A DNA stretch of 64,000 nt from Kryptolebias marmoratus. Taxonomy: Eukaryota > Chordata > Actinopteri > Cyprinodontiformes > Rivulidae. Positions within the stretch are counted from its first letter, which is position 1; each line of letters starts with the position of its first letter. The notes under the pieces were generated by a model. The model saw nothing but the letters and a program-made list of their open reading frames with translations. It did not search any database and was not told where the DNA came from. Made by a program: the position numbers and the translations under genes. The stretch covers positions 19,638,078 to 19,702,077 of the forward strand of contig NC_051448.1 of assembly GCF_001649575.2 (NCBI RefSeq). Direction: 5' to 3'. Shown here piece by piece: positions 12,501-24,600 of this stretch.

Positions 12501-12854
12501 AGAGACCTGTGACAGGCAGCTTTTTTTACACTTAAAAAGTAAGGGTATGTGGTGATCAATGCTGCAAAAATACTTGGTGGAAGTACAAATTGACCCAGGG
12601 CCCCTCCAGCAGCTACTTATAGTCAATAAATAGTCAGTAAAGCTCTGAACCCAGGTCTGCTGCTATACATTCCTGTTCATTAATGTTAGCAGTTCAGACT
12701 GCTGCTGTTCCAGGTCGAACTTAGATTGAATTTGTAAACTTGTTTAAAGAAAAGCACCGGGGGAGTAATTACGACACGGCACTAACATGTTCAGCTTCTG
12801 TCTGATTATTGGGAAGCAGGGTGTCTGAAAGGCTCTTTTGAGTGGACATCTGTG

Positions 12855-12990
12855 GTTTCAGAGGTGGAGCGGTCGCCCTTTAATTGGAAAGTCCGTGGTT
12901 TGACCTCCGAATTCTCCGGTCAACATGCTGAAGTGTACTTTGGCAAAGAATGAAACCCTAAATGGGCCCTGGCGAGTACATGATGATGTG
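12855..12990 (+). repeat. tRNA-derived SINE-like unit
   Basis: The head has a box A-like stretch (GGTGGAGCGGTCGCC) and, about 35 bp on, a box B-like GTGGTTTGACCTCCG. A body follows resembling common fish SINE text (CAACATGCTGAAGTGTACTT, then GAATGAAACCC and GATAGAGAAATGCT). It is diverged, with no intact tRNA fold, so it is a retroposed repeat rather than a tRNA gene. Confidence 0.6.
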
Positions 12991-14471
12991 TGTAAGATAG
13001 AGAAATGCTCTAAATTTACAAAAGTTTGTGTAGAAAGAAATCAGGCAATGTGGCATTCTCATTTTATTGCCAAATATTTACATACATAATTCACCTATAA
13101 AAAGGAATTGTGGCAGACTAGTACATAAAAACCATTACTCAGATAAACACACTTCCTAAAGCACACACACACACACAAATACAGTCATCAGACGGGACTA
13201 GCCAGCAGAACACACCCTCCTCAGGGGACCTGCCAGGCTGTCTCCACCCTCCCCAAAGCAAGCACAAAAATCTCCCACGAGAGCGTGTGTAAGTGAGAGC
13301 AAATAGGGGGTTGGGGGGAGGTAACAGCACCACACCCCCACCCACACACCTCCCAACCCCATCATTACTGTCCCAAAGTGTCCACAAGGGGACCAAAAGA
13401 GGAATAGTGCCGTCCCTTCCTCCCTGTCCCTTTTTCTTTCCATCCACTTCTGTCGTTGCTGCCACCACCAACCCAGCCCACGGCCCCCCAGATAACAACA
13501 TACAATTAGTGGCTCCTCAAGCTCGTTTCTCTCTCTCTCTCTCTTTACATACATGTATATTTACATATCTCCTTGGCTCAGTCGTCACCCGGTATGTGTG
13601 TATATGTCTGACTCTGCAGTGTTTTATTACAGACCTGAACAACTACAGACACACCCAAAAGACCAAGCAGCAAAGCTTTATCTTCGCCTCCTTCTGACCC
13701 TCCCTTCTTTCCCAATTATCTCACATCTTTTCCTCTTTGTCTAACCATGTCTCTCCTGCTCTTTGTGCTGTGACGGGCCCCTGGTGAAAGTAAAACTGTA
13801 ATTATGTTAACATGCCCATGTGACTACTTCCTGTCTAGAGGAGGCTCATATCCTGCTCCCAAGGGCATCTTCAGTAAACTGTAACATTCTTTTGGTGTTT
13901 ATGTCAGCAAAGACAAGTTTCCCATGCTGTGTCCTGTCAACAATGCGCTTGGAGGTATTTTATTTGTCAAGAGTGAAGCAGGTCCACCTGGAGACGGAAC
14001 AGGAACTCCTATGCAAGGTGAGCAAACATAAGCTTTAGAAACAGTAGTACGCTCAGAGTGATTAGGAGTTGTTGTTGTTGTACTTTCTTTGAACAAATTT
14101 TCTTAAAGTACTGCACATCGTCTTTGTGTCCATACAAAGTCCTCCACATACAAATGATAATTTAAGTTACTTCATTTGAACCCTAACAGACCGCTGATGA
14201 CTTTAATATCTAAAAAGTGAAACAGCGGAAGAAAGGCTGCACAACTTTGATCTAAAAGTTTTTAAGTTACATCACTTATCTAACTCACTGCATTTCAGGG
14301 AAAACTGTTGTACAAATATTTCTTGTCGGTTAAGTGTGAAACACCACAGAGTCTCTGATTGAGCCGGTCTAGACCCCTGACACTAGTGAACCCAATATGA
14401 CTTAGACTGTCTTTGCAGGATCTCGATGAGGTCTTCAGTCATGCACTTAAAATGCAGTGGGCTCCCCATTA

Positions 14472-14636
14472 CGCGTGACAGTTCATGATAAGTCCATGAT
14501 GGGTTTGAGCAGGCACAAAACTGTCATAGCGAGGCTGTGTTGGTTTTTCATTGTAGTGGCGGTGTATAGGTCCTGGGCGGAGCGTAGGGGTGCCTGGTGG
14601 CAGTGTATCCATGACATAATGCTTGACGTGGCTTAG
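14472..14636 (-). other. Exon-like open stretch of 55 codons, unidentified
   Basis: A minus-strand open frame lies between TGA (14637-14639) and TAA (14469-14471). It contains KHYVMDTLPPGTPTLRPG and ends QTHHGLIMNCHA. It is proline- and histidine-rich, with no domain I recognise. A possible donor CGC|GTAATG overlaps the stop. It could be a chance frame, a decayed exon or part of an unrecognised repeat. Confidence 0.15.
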
Positions 14637-16254
14637 TCACCAACAATTTGAAGCAGAACTGTCCACACTGGCCTCATGCCTAAGCTACAACCATAATTCG
14701 GACATGGGCATGGAAACAACCTAGCACAGACATAATACCTGTAGCTGCATCCTGAACCAGTTTAAGAGAGCCACGCCAGGATTAAGCAGGAGAGGGTCTT
14801 GAGGATGCATAGCATTAAGAGCATAGCAGCGTCACGAATGAAAGATTTTCTTAAATTTACCGCAATCCAGCCCCATTCTAATATACTGTAGGTTGTGTGG
14901 AGCCACAGTGCTGGCCACACAGTTTATGGTGAGATTTCAAAACGGTTTCGCACAAAACAGCTTCCTGATGCAGCAGAAAACTAGCGTGGTCAACACATAA
15001 AGCTCTGTAAAAATGAGGAGAGCAGCTAACTGAGTGGAGCACTAATCACCAACGAAGACTTCTGACACCACCATGTTATAACCTTTATTACGACACCTCA
15101 TCACCATCGAAACCGCTCAAAACTCGCTGAAAGCTACTATTTGCCTAAATGTTACAAAAGGAGGAAGAAAAGTTCAACATGGTCTGAAAACTTGCGTTGT
15201 TGCAAACCACTGCACGGCTCATGGAGACATTTAGTCATGGTAACACGTGGTACCACTGAGTAACTGAGAAAATGATGGTCAGAGATAGCTGCCTTTTCCA
15301 GGAAGAAACGATTAATAATGGACAAAAAGATCAGAAAATGGACTCTTTTGCAGCTGCATTAAGCTATAGTGTTAAATTAAACATTAATACAGAGACTAAA
15401 GGTGGATTTTGTAATATCGTTATATATATTATATATTGTGGTTAAGACCTAAAATATTATGGTACTAGTTTCGGGTCCTATCACCCAGGCCTAATTTAAT
15501 GCACTGATGTTGGGATCACAATTATACCCATTTGTATGCTTGTAATTTATTTATTTATTTCATATATTGTTTATGTTTTTATTAAAGCAAAAATGCCACT
15601 GCAAGATGAACATAATCTTCAAAAAATACTGACCTCTTGCTTTTCAAAACACACAGAAATCTGACTATAATATAAACTAATACACTTTCTAATCTGTCAG
15701 TGGTGTTGACCATATTCACTGGTGACTAAAGACAAATATGCACACTCTCTCCACACTTTTTATTTAGCTTTATTTAGCAGCTGCATCTCCCACAGCTGTA
15801 ACTTTTCTCTTGCTGCAGGACTGGGTAAATACACCAAACATCCATCGTCACAACTAATTGCTCGGGCAACTTCATTGGGTTACAGGTGAAATGAAAAGTG
15901 TTTATAAATCAACAGAAATCCTCAAAAGGTGCTTGCTCTTAGAGTCTTGCATTGTAAAAAATTTACACTAATTTCAAATTAATTAAAATTTCCAGGGTCT
16001 CTTCGGCATTTCCCGTATTCAGCAAATACAGATAGTGTGTGGGTGAAATGATTCAGTTCACTGCAATTAATTGTGTAAACTGACCCAAAACTCCAACAGC
16101 TGAGATATTCTTCAGCTTCCTGAAGGACAAGAATGTTTGATGAATGTGGTTAGTTTAGCTCCTGGTGAAAATTACAACCCAAAGTCTGGAGACTGACTGT
16201 GGAGTTAACATTTTGAAGAGGACCACCTGAAATATAAACCTTCAACAAAAGGAC

Positions 16255-16395
16255 CACCGCCTGTCACTGTCCAACCTCCTCCAGCTGCAGCCAGCTGTCC
16301 GACCTCCACCTGCCACCTCTTGCTGTCTGACCAACACCAACCGACACCCACTGTCAGACCGGCACCCGCAGCCTCTAGCTGTCCAGATGGGAAGC
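16255..16395. repeat. Imperfect C-rich short tandem repeat
   Basis: Irregular copies of a CTGTC-GACC-like unit mixed with CCACC/CAGC runs (CTGTCACTGTCCAACC, CTGTCCGACCTCCACC, CTGTCTGACCAACACC, CTGTCAGACCGGCACC). They generate a Gly/Val-rich open frame on the minus strand that I regard as an artefact of the repeat. Confidence 0.5.
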
Positions 16396-16838
16396 TCCTT
16401 GAAGACTGTGTGACATCACTGTAAAGCTCAGGGGGTTCTCCTGTGAAATGTGGGGCTTTAGTTCCTGACAGCATCTCTCCAGACCAAAAAAAATGCATTT
16501 TCAAACCAGTACTCTTGTTAACAAAACTTGTTTCTTCTGCTTCCATTTTCCTTGATTGACACTGTAAAGTAACCCTCAGCGGTCTGCCACAGTTGGCCCC
16601 GCCTCCTTCTACCTCACCAACCAAGGAGGTACCTCCACCCACACAATCAGCCCACTTCGGGATTTTGACACAAAAACTCTAAAAACAAGTCATTGACGTT
16701 TTAAATCAGAGAAATGGACCACTGGAGTGTTTTATGAAAGTGTTTAACTAAAAGAAAAACATTAAATCTCTTTATTTTGATCTTTTTTTTCATTTCACCT
16801 TTAAACATGCACACACACACAACCTCCTGTGGCCTCAC

Positions 16839-16987
16839 CTGTGGACGTAGTGGAGCTGGTGAACGGAGTCAATGGCCAGTACCATCTCAGCCAGGTAGAA
16901 CTTGGCCATCTCTTCTGGCAGCCGGTCCTCAAACTTACTGAGCAGAGTCAGGAGGTCACCACCCACATAGTAGTCCATGACCAGGTA
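16839..16987 (-). CDS. cdc42bpa: MRCK-alpha exon 5: hinge to catalytic loop (residues 151-200)
   Basis: The exon is 149 bp, 49 codons plus two bases. It encodes [20 protein letters not shown], then [20 protein letters not shown] and SVHQLHYVH, with AG of Arg200. It holds the hinge (VMDYYVGGD), the conserved helix D-E region ([11 protein letters not shown]) and the YVHR start of the catalytic loop. The EEMAK for EDMAR and MVLAI for MVIAI changes relative to recalled human alpha are conservative. The acceptor is GCTCTAG and the donor is CAG|GTGAGG. Confidence 0.97.
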
Positions 16988-18335
16988 CTAGAGCGATAAA
17001 GAGAGATAACATAAATTCTTGGTGATTAAAAGGTGCAAAACCAATAAAACATTAGTATTAATGAGCAAAAACGGCACAAAGAACAACCTTAATTTGGCTT
17101 GTTCCTTTCCCTTTTTCTTACAGTATCAGCATTGGAGGGGTTGCAGCTAAACAGTTTCACTTTTAATGGTTTGTCAAAAAATAAATGAGCAGACAGTGGT
17201 GTATATTTTTGAAGCCTTGGGGAGTGTCCTGCATTCGTTGTGAGGATGTGGGAAATGGAATGACAAGCAGTTCTGGTACTTGAACTCGGGGTCATGGAGA
17301 GAGGACAAACGGTCAGGTTCAAGGGAGAATGATCACTTACAGCAGCCAATTAAAACGAGAAAGAATTTGGCAGACTATTTCAAAATGTATATTTTTATAG
17401 TTTTCTACTGAGACTTTCTTAGTCCTGTGTACTTTTGCTGATCATATTTATACAATTCAAAGTCCTGCAGTGTGCTGTGGTGAAGAATGAATGTGCTGCT
17501 TTGTGTCTTACTAGCAATTATGTGAAGGTGGTACTGTGCACAAAAACAAACCAAATGTTGAGATAGCAAAAGTGGCAAAGCTACAAACAGCAAAACACTA
17601 CAGCAGCTACAATGGACGGTTCTTAAGACAGTAAGTAAATATCATTTTAGTGCAACACAACACTGTGCACATAAACTGTGTTCGGACTAGCCATTAATAT
17701 GTTTAACAGCAACTTGTACACAAAGAAAAATGAGCAAGGGACCAAAGAAAAACACTGTGAAAGAAGCTGGTTGCAAAAAGAAATCTCTGAATAAGGTTAT
17801 TAGTCATACGAGCAATGCAGGAGCTTTCTGTTTGAGCTGCTTAATGTCTTCCAGACAAACAAAAAAAGAGAAGGGAGGTGTTCAGCAGCTCAAACAGGAG
17901 ACCTCACAGCTCTGTTGCAGCAGATGACAGATCCTGGGAAGTTGGGCACCTTCTCGCCATGCACTAATGTGCCAACAATTGCTAACAACTGAGGATTTGT
18001 GCGTCATTTCTTCTTCCTGTGCTGCTCATAGAACAATGATGGAAACGCTCACTCCTGAATAGGTGAACAATCATGGTGGTCCTTTTACCAAAGGCAACAA
18101 GAGGTTTCTTCTGCTTCTTTGCACACTAGTGTTAACGTTTGGAGATTATGCATTTCAAAGCAGATGCAAGTCCCTGCAAAATTATTCAATTATTATTTTT
18201 TCCATAAATAAACCCATTCATCTAGTCTTGAGAAAATTACTTCTTTTTTGTATCATAGAAAACAAAACTGCTGTGTGGTTAATTTGTTACCAGTGTCAGC
18301 CAGTTCGAATACAGAGTTCATAAGAAAGAGATTAC
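16988..18335. other. Intron 4, no feature recognised
   Basis: This is 1348 bp of AT-rich intron. I see no exon, RNA gene or clear transposon terminus. Confidence 0.6.
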
Positions 18336-18431
18336 CAGATTATTGTCATCCTGGAATGCGTAGTGCAGGGTGGTGATCCACTGACAGTCCCCGTTCACCA
18401 AAACATCTCGCTCCTCCCGAAAACACGCCGT
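18336..18431 (-). CDS. cdc42bpa: MRCK-alpha exon 4: kinase N-lobe (residues 119-150)
   Basis: The exon is 96 bp, 32 codons, phase 0 at both ends: [20 protein letters not shown] and [12 protein letters not shown]. It contains the helix C glutamate (FREERDVL) that pairs with Lys106. The NGDCQW dipeptide is the form I recall for MRCK-beta (alpha: NGDNKW), although the surrounding gene is alpha-like. The acceptor is CTCACAG and the donor is CTG|GTAATC. Confidence 0.96.
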
Positions 18432-19841
18432 CTGTGAGAATGAAGCATATAAAAAATTCACCCGTGACAGAACTTTAAAGACAAAGATCAAAGATTAAAT
18501 TCTTCTACAGCACAGCAAGCTAAGAGCAGGGAGGATGTGTGTGTTGGTGAATACATGTGGGAGGTGTCTTATTATCACACTGTGGTCCAAACCCCAATGG
18601 TACACCAAGTGATGGAGACTTCCTGTAAACATGGGGACCATGGTGTCACCATGTGTACAAAGTGATCTTTGAGGGTTGAAACTTGGTTTTCTGTATAGAA
18701 GTTGATATTAGGTCATGTTTAGGTGTAAAATAAAAATAAAATTAGACATGCAGTGGTGGCTGCAACAAGCTTTTATATAATAGTGTCCCCATGAAGACAG
18801 AAACGAATGTGTGAGAGTTCTCATCATGCTGAGAACACCATCCCCACAGTGAAGCATGGTGGTGGCAGCATCATAATGTGGATATGTTTTTACATCGACA
18901 AGGACTGGGAAACTGGTCTTAGCTGAAGGATGGAGGATGGACAGAGCGAGCAAAATATTGACAAGTTTTTGAGGAAAACGTGGTTTGATTTAAAGACTAT
19001 TGTACATAAGCAGTGGCAAGCCAACCTGAAGGACCTGGACCAGTTTTATCATGAAGAATGGGCAGAAATGCTAGAGATTTGATGTGCTGTGTATATTGCA
19101 CAAAATTTATTTTAAATTCCAAGTGCTATCGCATGAAAATAGAGAGAATGCCAAAAAGGTAAATATTTTTACACTTTATGGTAATTAAAGTTAGGAACAA
19201 CAAAGTTATTAACAATCTGGACTCAAACTGTGCTATAAAAGCAAAAGATGTACTCAGACTGAAGTTACAGATCTGACAGTTCATCTAATTTTTATATTTG
19301 AAATATTTAACTTGATACTTGACAAAAGTTACATCTCAAACACACCCTGATGCTCATGTTTTAGTCAATCTGGCTGCTGGAACCAAAGAAAATTACACCT
19401 TAGCTCGCAAGAAACAAAAAGGAGACCTTGATGCTCAAAGAAAACTGTCTGATGTGAATCTTGTTGCTCTAGGCTGTTTCTCATGTCCAGGAATTTGCAC
19501 AAACTTTTGGGAAGAGTTTGTGACGTATGACACGTAATGATCAGGGACTCAGGAGACCAACAGGAATGTCCAACTGTCAGGAAATGGCCAAAGATTTAAA
19601 AGAAAAAATGCATCTACAGGAACAAGTTCTGCAACACAGGTTTCAACTGAATGCCAATAAATGAGAGTTGTGTTTTTTCCTGCTACAAAAAAACCACAAC
19701 TGCCCTGTTTTAATGAGAAATCCTTCTTCGTGACCATCTTCTTTAAACATTTTCCCAAAATATTGTGGGTAAGTGGCTGTAAACCGTGCTAGTGATGGTG
19801 CATCTCAAAGGGAGCAGAAGAAGCTCTGAAGTGATACTAAC
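18432..19841. other. Intron 3 with a Tc1-like relic
   Basis: This is 1410 bp. Its central part is the Tc1-like fragment listed separately. The flanking parts (18432-18690 and about 19190-19841) hold nothing I recognise. Confidence 0.6.
18690..19190 (+). mobile_element. Tc1/mariner-like transposase relic, internally deleted
   Basis: The plus strand from 18844 reads SVKHGGGSI, then M and W, matching the very conserved [12 protein letters not shown] block of Tc1 transposases. It is followed by the KDWETGL text and, after a deletion, by EEWAEMLEI just before the usual C-terminus (19054-19082), including GARC-like DVLC. Frame breaks and loss of the catalytic centre show a dead copy. The ends are approximate. 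Confidence 0.8.
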
Positions 19842-19925
19842 CTCAGCTCGCTTGAGCATCTCCCACTTGTTGAGAATCTTCATAGCGAATACCTTGTCAG
19901 TGTTTTTCCCTTTTACCACTGCAAC
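19842..19925 (-). CDS. cdc42bpa: MRCK-alpha exon 3: ATP-lysine exon (residues 91-118)
   Basis: The exon is 84 bp, 28 codons, phase 0: [20 protein letters not shown] then WEMLKRAE. Lys106 in FAMK is the ATP-anchoring lysine, and its count equals the human residue whose mutation is used to make inactive MRCK-alpha. KGKNTDK for KLKNADK is the only notable difference from recalled human alpha. The acceptor is TTTGTAG and the donor is GAG|GTTAGT. Confidence 0.97.
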
Positions 19926-20869
19926 CTACAAAAGGAAAAAAGAAAACAGCCATTTGAATCCAAAGTCACATTTGACTAAAATATTAAGCAATTTGAAAAT
20001 AATCAACAACATTTCATATCTTAACCTTGAGGCAATACAAAGATAAAGAGCTGCCACGGCCTACTTCGAATGTGATCACATTTAAACAACCGTGTAGATC
20101 AGAAAACCTGCAATTCAAAAATAATTTGTATATATTGGGTACAATTTTGAGTTAATTATCAAAGTAAGAACGGTTAAGTCAATAAATGTGTGCAGATTAG
20201 GAATAAGTTCTACTCTGACATTATTAGTAAGTGAAAGATGAGAAACAGAGGAAGGAGAAAGAATAAAGCTAAAAGATCAGATGGAAGACATGTCAGAGAA
20301 AAGCAGTGCCAGGAAGTGACCACAGAGACCAGTCTGCAGCTTTTATCTTGGATCTTAACACACAAAACAAGTCACACTCTTTAAAAACACACTAACTTTC
20401 ACAACTGGCCCTTTAAATGTGTGTAACGTTAACCATTTTTAAAACACAACAAAAAGAAGGAAACGTTCGTTCTAAATCAATAGAGTGTACAGACTTGTGA
20501 AGACGTGATGATTTGGACAGAAGTTACCACTTATTTTCACTTTAACATTCCTGTAATTTTGCGACAATCATAAGTTGACCCGTAACAGTATTGTACTAAA
20601 AGAGGATTTCTGTGATAGTTTTCATTTTTGCTATGGTGACAGAAAGGTGCCTTTTGACCTAAAAAATATACAAAACCTGAAATACCAATTCCAGGCTGTT
20701 TTTACATTTCCTTTCAGTCTATGTTACCTAGTAAATTAGGCAAATTAACTAAACTGAAGTGTAAAACCTTTTCTTCTGAAAAGTAAAAGTGTCTCCTCGG
20801 CTCTTAAAAGGGGGTACCAATTTAAAATTAACCATGTCTTTAAGGTTTCAGCTACTAAAAGAGCATTTT

Positions 20870-21485
20870 GGCTATTCTAAAGTCGGGTTCTGTGGAAAGG
20901 TTACTAACAACTAAAATCCTACCTGTTGTAGCCAACTCTAAATGAGCTCAGATCAAAGAAAGAAAACTGATGAGCTAATGGCTAGTTTGAATGTAGCCAG
21001 GACCAAAGTGGATCGTGGTCCTCTTAGAACAACTTCAATTTGAATCGTTTCACAGCGGTTCATGGAAACACTGCTTCTCAAACCTTTACGTTGTCAATTT
21101 TCCATTACATGGTCATTCTGGCAGAAAGAGATGCCAGGCTGCACAGGAGGTGCTACAGCTGGCAGCTGCTGCTGCTATTTGAGCTTGATAATAACCACAC
21201 AATTCCATGCAAATAACTATGTAATGTGAAATCGATGGTGTTGTAAAAATTATAATAGATGAAATAGCATTCACATGAAGCATTGTGAAATTATAGAGAA
21301 TGGAGCCAGTTTAAGACAACATCGGTCCACTTTGGCCTTGGCTGCGTTCAGACTAGCTATTAGCTGGTCAATATTGGTAGAGTTAAACTCTGTTCCTCCA
21401 AATTGAGTTTCTTCAAAGAGCTATCTACAACAGGTAAGATGTTAATTGTTCACAACCTTTGCACAGAACACCACTGCAAAATGTT
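20870..21485. mobile_element. Foldback (long inverted repeat) family, copy B
   Basis: The left arm (about 20874-21011) carries GTTCTGTG, CCTACCTGTTGTAG, TGATGAGCTAATGGCTAGTT and CCAAAGTGG in order. The right arm (about 21328-21485) carries the reverse complements in reverse order, including CTACAACAGGTAAGA and CAGAACACCACTGC. The arms are roughly 140-155 bp. The centre has an inner block, GGTGCTACAGCTGGCAGCTG. There is no coding capacity, so it is a non-autonomous DNA element. Confidence 0.75.
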
Positions 21486-23649
21486 CAACATAACTCTTTT
21501 AATACAAGACAACAGGGAGGAAAGGTTGAAATAAAAGCCCGGAACCACTCAGCTAATCAGAAATGTTCGGTACAGCAGCCCCAGTCTGGAGCTTCCCAAC
21601 AGTAAATTAAATTAAAATGTCTCCCCTGAGAACTCTTATTTAGCTCCTGCTTCTTATAGTGAAAAAGGAGGAGGTCAGGAAAAAGACCCATCCAAAAACA
21701 CTCTAGTTCCTGCAAAAATAAAACTCCTGGGGTCAAACTGATGTTCTGATTCATGAAGTCTGTCTTTGAACACACAAATATTCATAAGTTCTCAAACAGG
21801 AAACAAACTAACGTATGTGTGACGTGTTTATTTCATGCACACAAATCTGTGGGGAACCCACATAATACTGACTTCACACACATTTTTTTTTTATATAACA
21901 GTTCAGTTAAACATCTTTTAATGTTCAAAACCGAGGATTTGAAGTCTCACATCTTCTCACTAAATCGACTGCACTAAAACAAACATCAGCGGACATTTGA
22001 CATCCTAACGTTCAGCGTTCCCTTTTATAGCAGCAATCAGTCACCCATTTCCACTGCTCGGCTTTTCAAATCACACCGCTTTAATAACCTACTGTACCAT
22101 CCCAGCAGCAGAACAACTGCCAACTTTCCCTCGACTGCTAATTGCTAAACATAGCCCTGACAAACTCACTCAGCTCTGGCTTTACATTTTGCCAAAAAAG
22201 GAGCTGCACAAGCTGCTGCGACAAACCACTGCGAGCGGAAAGCCCAAGCACGTGTTCACACAAGAGCTCGCCTATTTCTACCATTGACGTTTTTTTTTTT
22301 AATCATAATGCTCCACAAAGAAGAAATCAGTCACTTTATTATTTTTAGGGAAAGAACTAAAGTCTTGGCAGAACTGCATACGCAAATACGTAGCTAAGTA
22401 TAAAACAAAAACAAACTGAAACACAAGTAAAGACTAGTGACATTTGCAGAACATAGTTGCTTTCTGAAACAGAGGGGTCTGCATTCTATTAAATTAACCA
22501 GGGGAATGCTGCTAATGCAATACAATGATAACATTCCTGCAGTGTTTGGATTTCCCCCAGTGATCCCTCACCAGAAGAGAAAAGGAATGAGAGAGGAAGA
22601 CAAGAGGACAGGGGGAGTGAACTGTTCTTGGCAACGGCTCGCTGTTTTTGTCCTTTCCTCCATTTCTCCTTTCTTTCTTCTAACGTTCCTATCTTCATCT
22701 ATTCACCCCCCCCCCCCCTTCTCTGGTCTGGGGTCGACTTGTACGGTCTGAGCAAAAGTGAGCACAGAGTTTATTTCACCCAGTTTATATCCGCTAATAA
22801 AACTTGTGTTGCAATTTCTGTTTTGCGCCACTACAATCAGTCAACACATGGTTGTCTTACAGCATCAACAGTGCATTTAAAAAGGCTTTATCCGTTAGGA
22901 ATAAAAACACAAACAAACCAAAGCTATCCATCTAATTATTCAACAAGTATTCTTTTAAGGCTAAAAATATACAGCCATAAACCAAAGTGACTAACTGACA
23001 AGCCAAGACCCCCTTAATGACTGTTTATCAGCTAACTCAGTAAGACCAGCAGTTCTAAACTGTAAGCCGCAGACTAATATCTTAACCTCAGCTCTTCCCT
23101 CTAACCCCTGACAAAACAAACAAAACTGAGCACTGTTTGGCCCATTTATGCTCATGACGAAGTAAGTGAGGCCTAACAGGCTTCGTATCGTCAACAGCAG
23201 GCCAGTAAACGCTGGTCCATTCATCAGCCGACATCCTTGGCGTCACACCTGCACCATCTCTCTGCCTGCTGCTGACAGTAAAGAGGATGAAATCAAAACA
23301 TCCTGCTCTCAAGCTCCTCCAGCTCCCTTCGAAGACTCTCAAAGTATTATGTCTTCCTCTTCACTCTGTTTTCCAGAGTATCTTTCTCATATCACATTTT
23401 TCTCAGGTATAACATCATTAAAGATATAGAGGAAACAGAAGAGAAGGATTTTAACAGCCCAGTTTGGATGTAATGTGGTGCACATACAATCTAGTAATGG
23501 GTACGTACATTATTTAATTCGCAGGGTGCTGGTACATCTAGAACAAGCATCAGAACGCATGTGGTGGTATCACAAGTAGAGCAATAGTGTTATCAGGCAA
23601 TTGCCAGAGCATTAAACAGCCAGTCAAAACAATCACTGAAGGTCAGCAG

Positions 23650-24600
23650 ACAGAAGATGCCTTATAGATGCTTTAGGAGGCATTACAACACTTGATGGAG
23701 TTTGACAGAGGTGGGGTTGTGCGTTTGCGTGAGTATGGGTGTACTGATGTCCAAGTAGCTTAATGTTAGAATCAATGGCTACATGGGGCATTGACAAATA
23801 TCGTGAAGATTCTGGTCACTCAAGACAGACCAAATCAAGGGAGGACCGTCATATTTTCTTCCAAGCATAACAGAAACACATGCCATCTGAGTATGGCTAC
23901 TGTATGGGACTCTTTACAACACCTTGTGTCATTCTGCATTGTGGCTTGGCATTACGATCAGTCGGACTTCTACTGTTGCCTTGGTATGCTGCCATTAACA
24001 CCAGAGCACAGACAGCTGCATTTGGAGTGGTGTCATAACCAGGAAGCATGAACTGATGCCAAGTTGTATTGTATCACGTAATACAAGATAATTCTCAGTT
24101 CTGCATTACTATGGATGGCCATCAGGTCCATCAGTAAGGTGGTGCTGAGGGAAGAGGACCCACACGGCCAATGTTGCAGAGACGCTTCGACATTACTCAT
24201 GGCGTGGAGAGCAACAGGCTCTGACTGCAGGTCACCTCTGGTAGTGATTCAGGTGACCCTGACAGCATGGCTCTACATCATGGACATCCTGCCTGTGCAT
24301 GCCCTACCCTTCCTGAGGCAGTCTTTCAACAAGACAACACCCGTTCACACATGGCATGATGTCTATGGGCTGCCTCCCATGTGCCAGCCAGGACCCCCTT
24401 TCTTTTATCGAACATGTGTGGGATCAGTTGGAACGTCAACATTGATCCAGTGCTGATCTGCTTGAGGTCCAGCTACAGCAGCCATGGGCCAACATGTAGC
24501 AGGAGAGGGGACAGAGGCTGTATGACTTGTATCCAGGTCCAAGGGGGCCTCACACCTTACTGACAAGGAATCAGCAATGTGCCTATACTGACAACTTTAC
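23650..24600 (+). mobile_element. Tc1/mariner-like transposase relic
   Basis: Fragments in several plus frames match Tc1/mariner transposase order: FDRGGVVRLRE-like text at about 23703, LPLTPEHRQLHLEWCHNQE at about 23991-24046 (the conserved linker before the catalytic core), a QQDN-PH-like block at about 24325-24355, and a degraded C-terminal DQLERQH-like region at about 24424-24450. Frameshifts and stops break it throughout. The termini are uncertain. Confidence 0.7.

Larger units (their letters stand above)
4217..16838. other. Intron 5 (12.6 kb): repeats, two exon-like open stretches, otherwise featureless
   Basis: Contents: foldback family copy A with an inserted hAT-like MITE at about 6330-6860; two minus-strand exon-like open stretches at 8374-8547 and 14472-14636; an interspersed repeat at about 9190-9550; CA repeats at about 8924-8942, 10920-10935, 11047-11062 and 13160-13176; a CT run at about 13530-13543; a SINE-like unit at about 12855-12990; and an imperfect C-rich repeat at about 16255-16395. 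The remainder (4217-6320, 6860-8370, 9550-12850, 13000-14470, 14640-16250, 16400-16838) is AT-rich, with nothing I can identify. Confidence 0.6.

Noticed and set aside
12855..12990. tRNA gene suggested by box A/box B-like sequence
   Set aside because: No acceptor stem or anticodon loop, and the boxes are degenerate and followed by a SINE body. The same reasoning applies to 37955-38110.
13139..13697. Overlapping 118-134 codon frames on both strands
   Set aside because: All three derive from a CA repeat, a CCCACC-rich tract and a CT repeat; overlapping open frames in several phases are a low-complexity artefact.
16205..16642. 145-codon Gly-rich frame on the minus strand
   Set aside because: Produced by imperfect CTGTC/CCACC repeats. 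No gene family recognised, and exon 5 of cdc42bpa follows separately.
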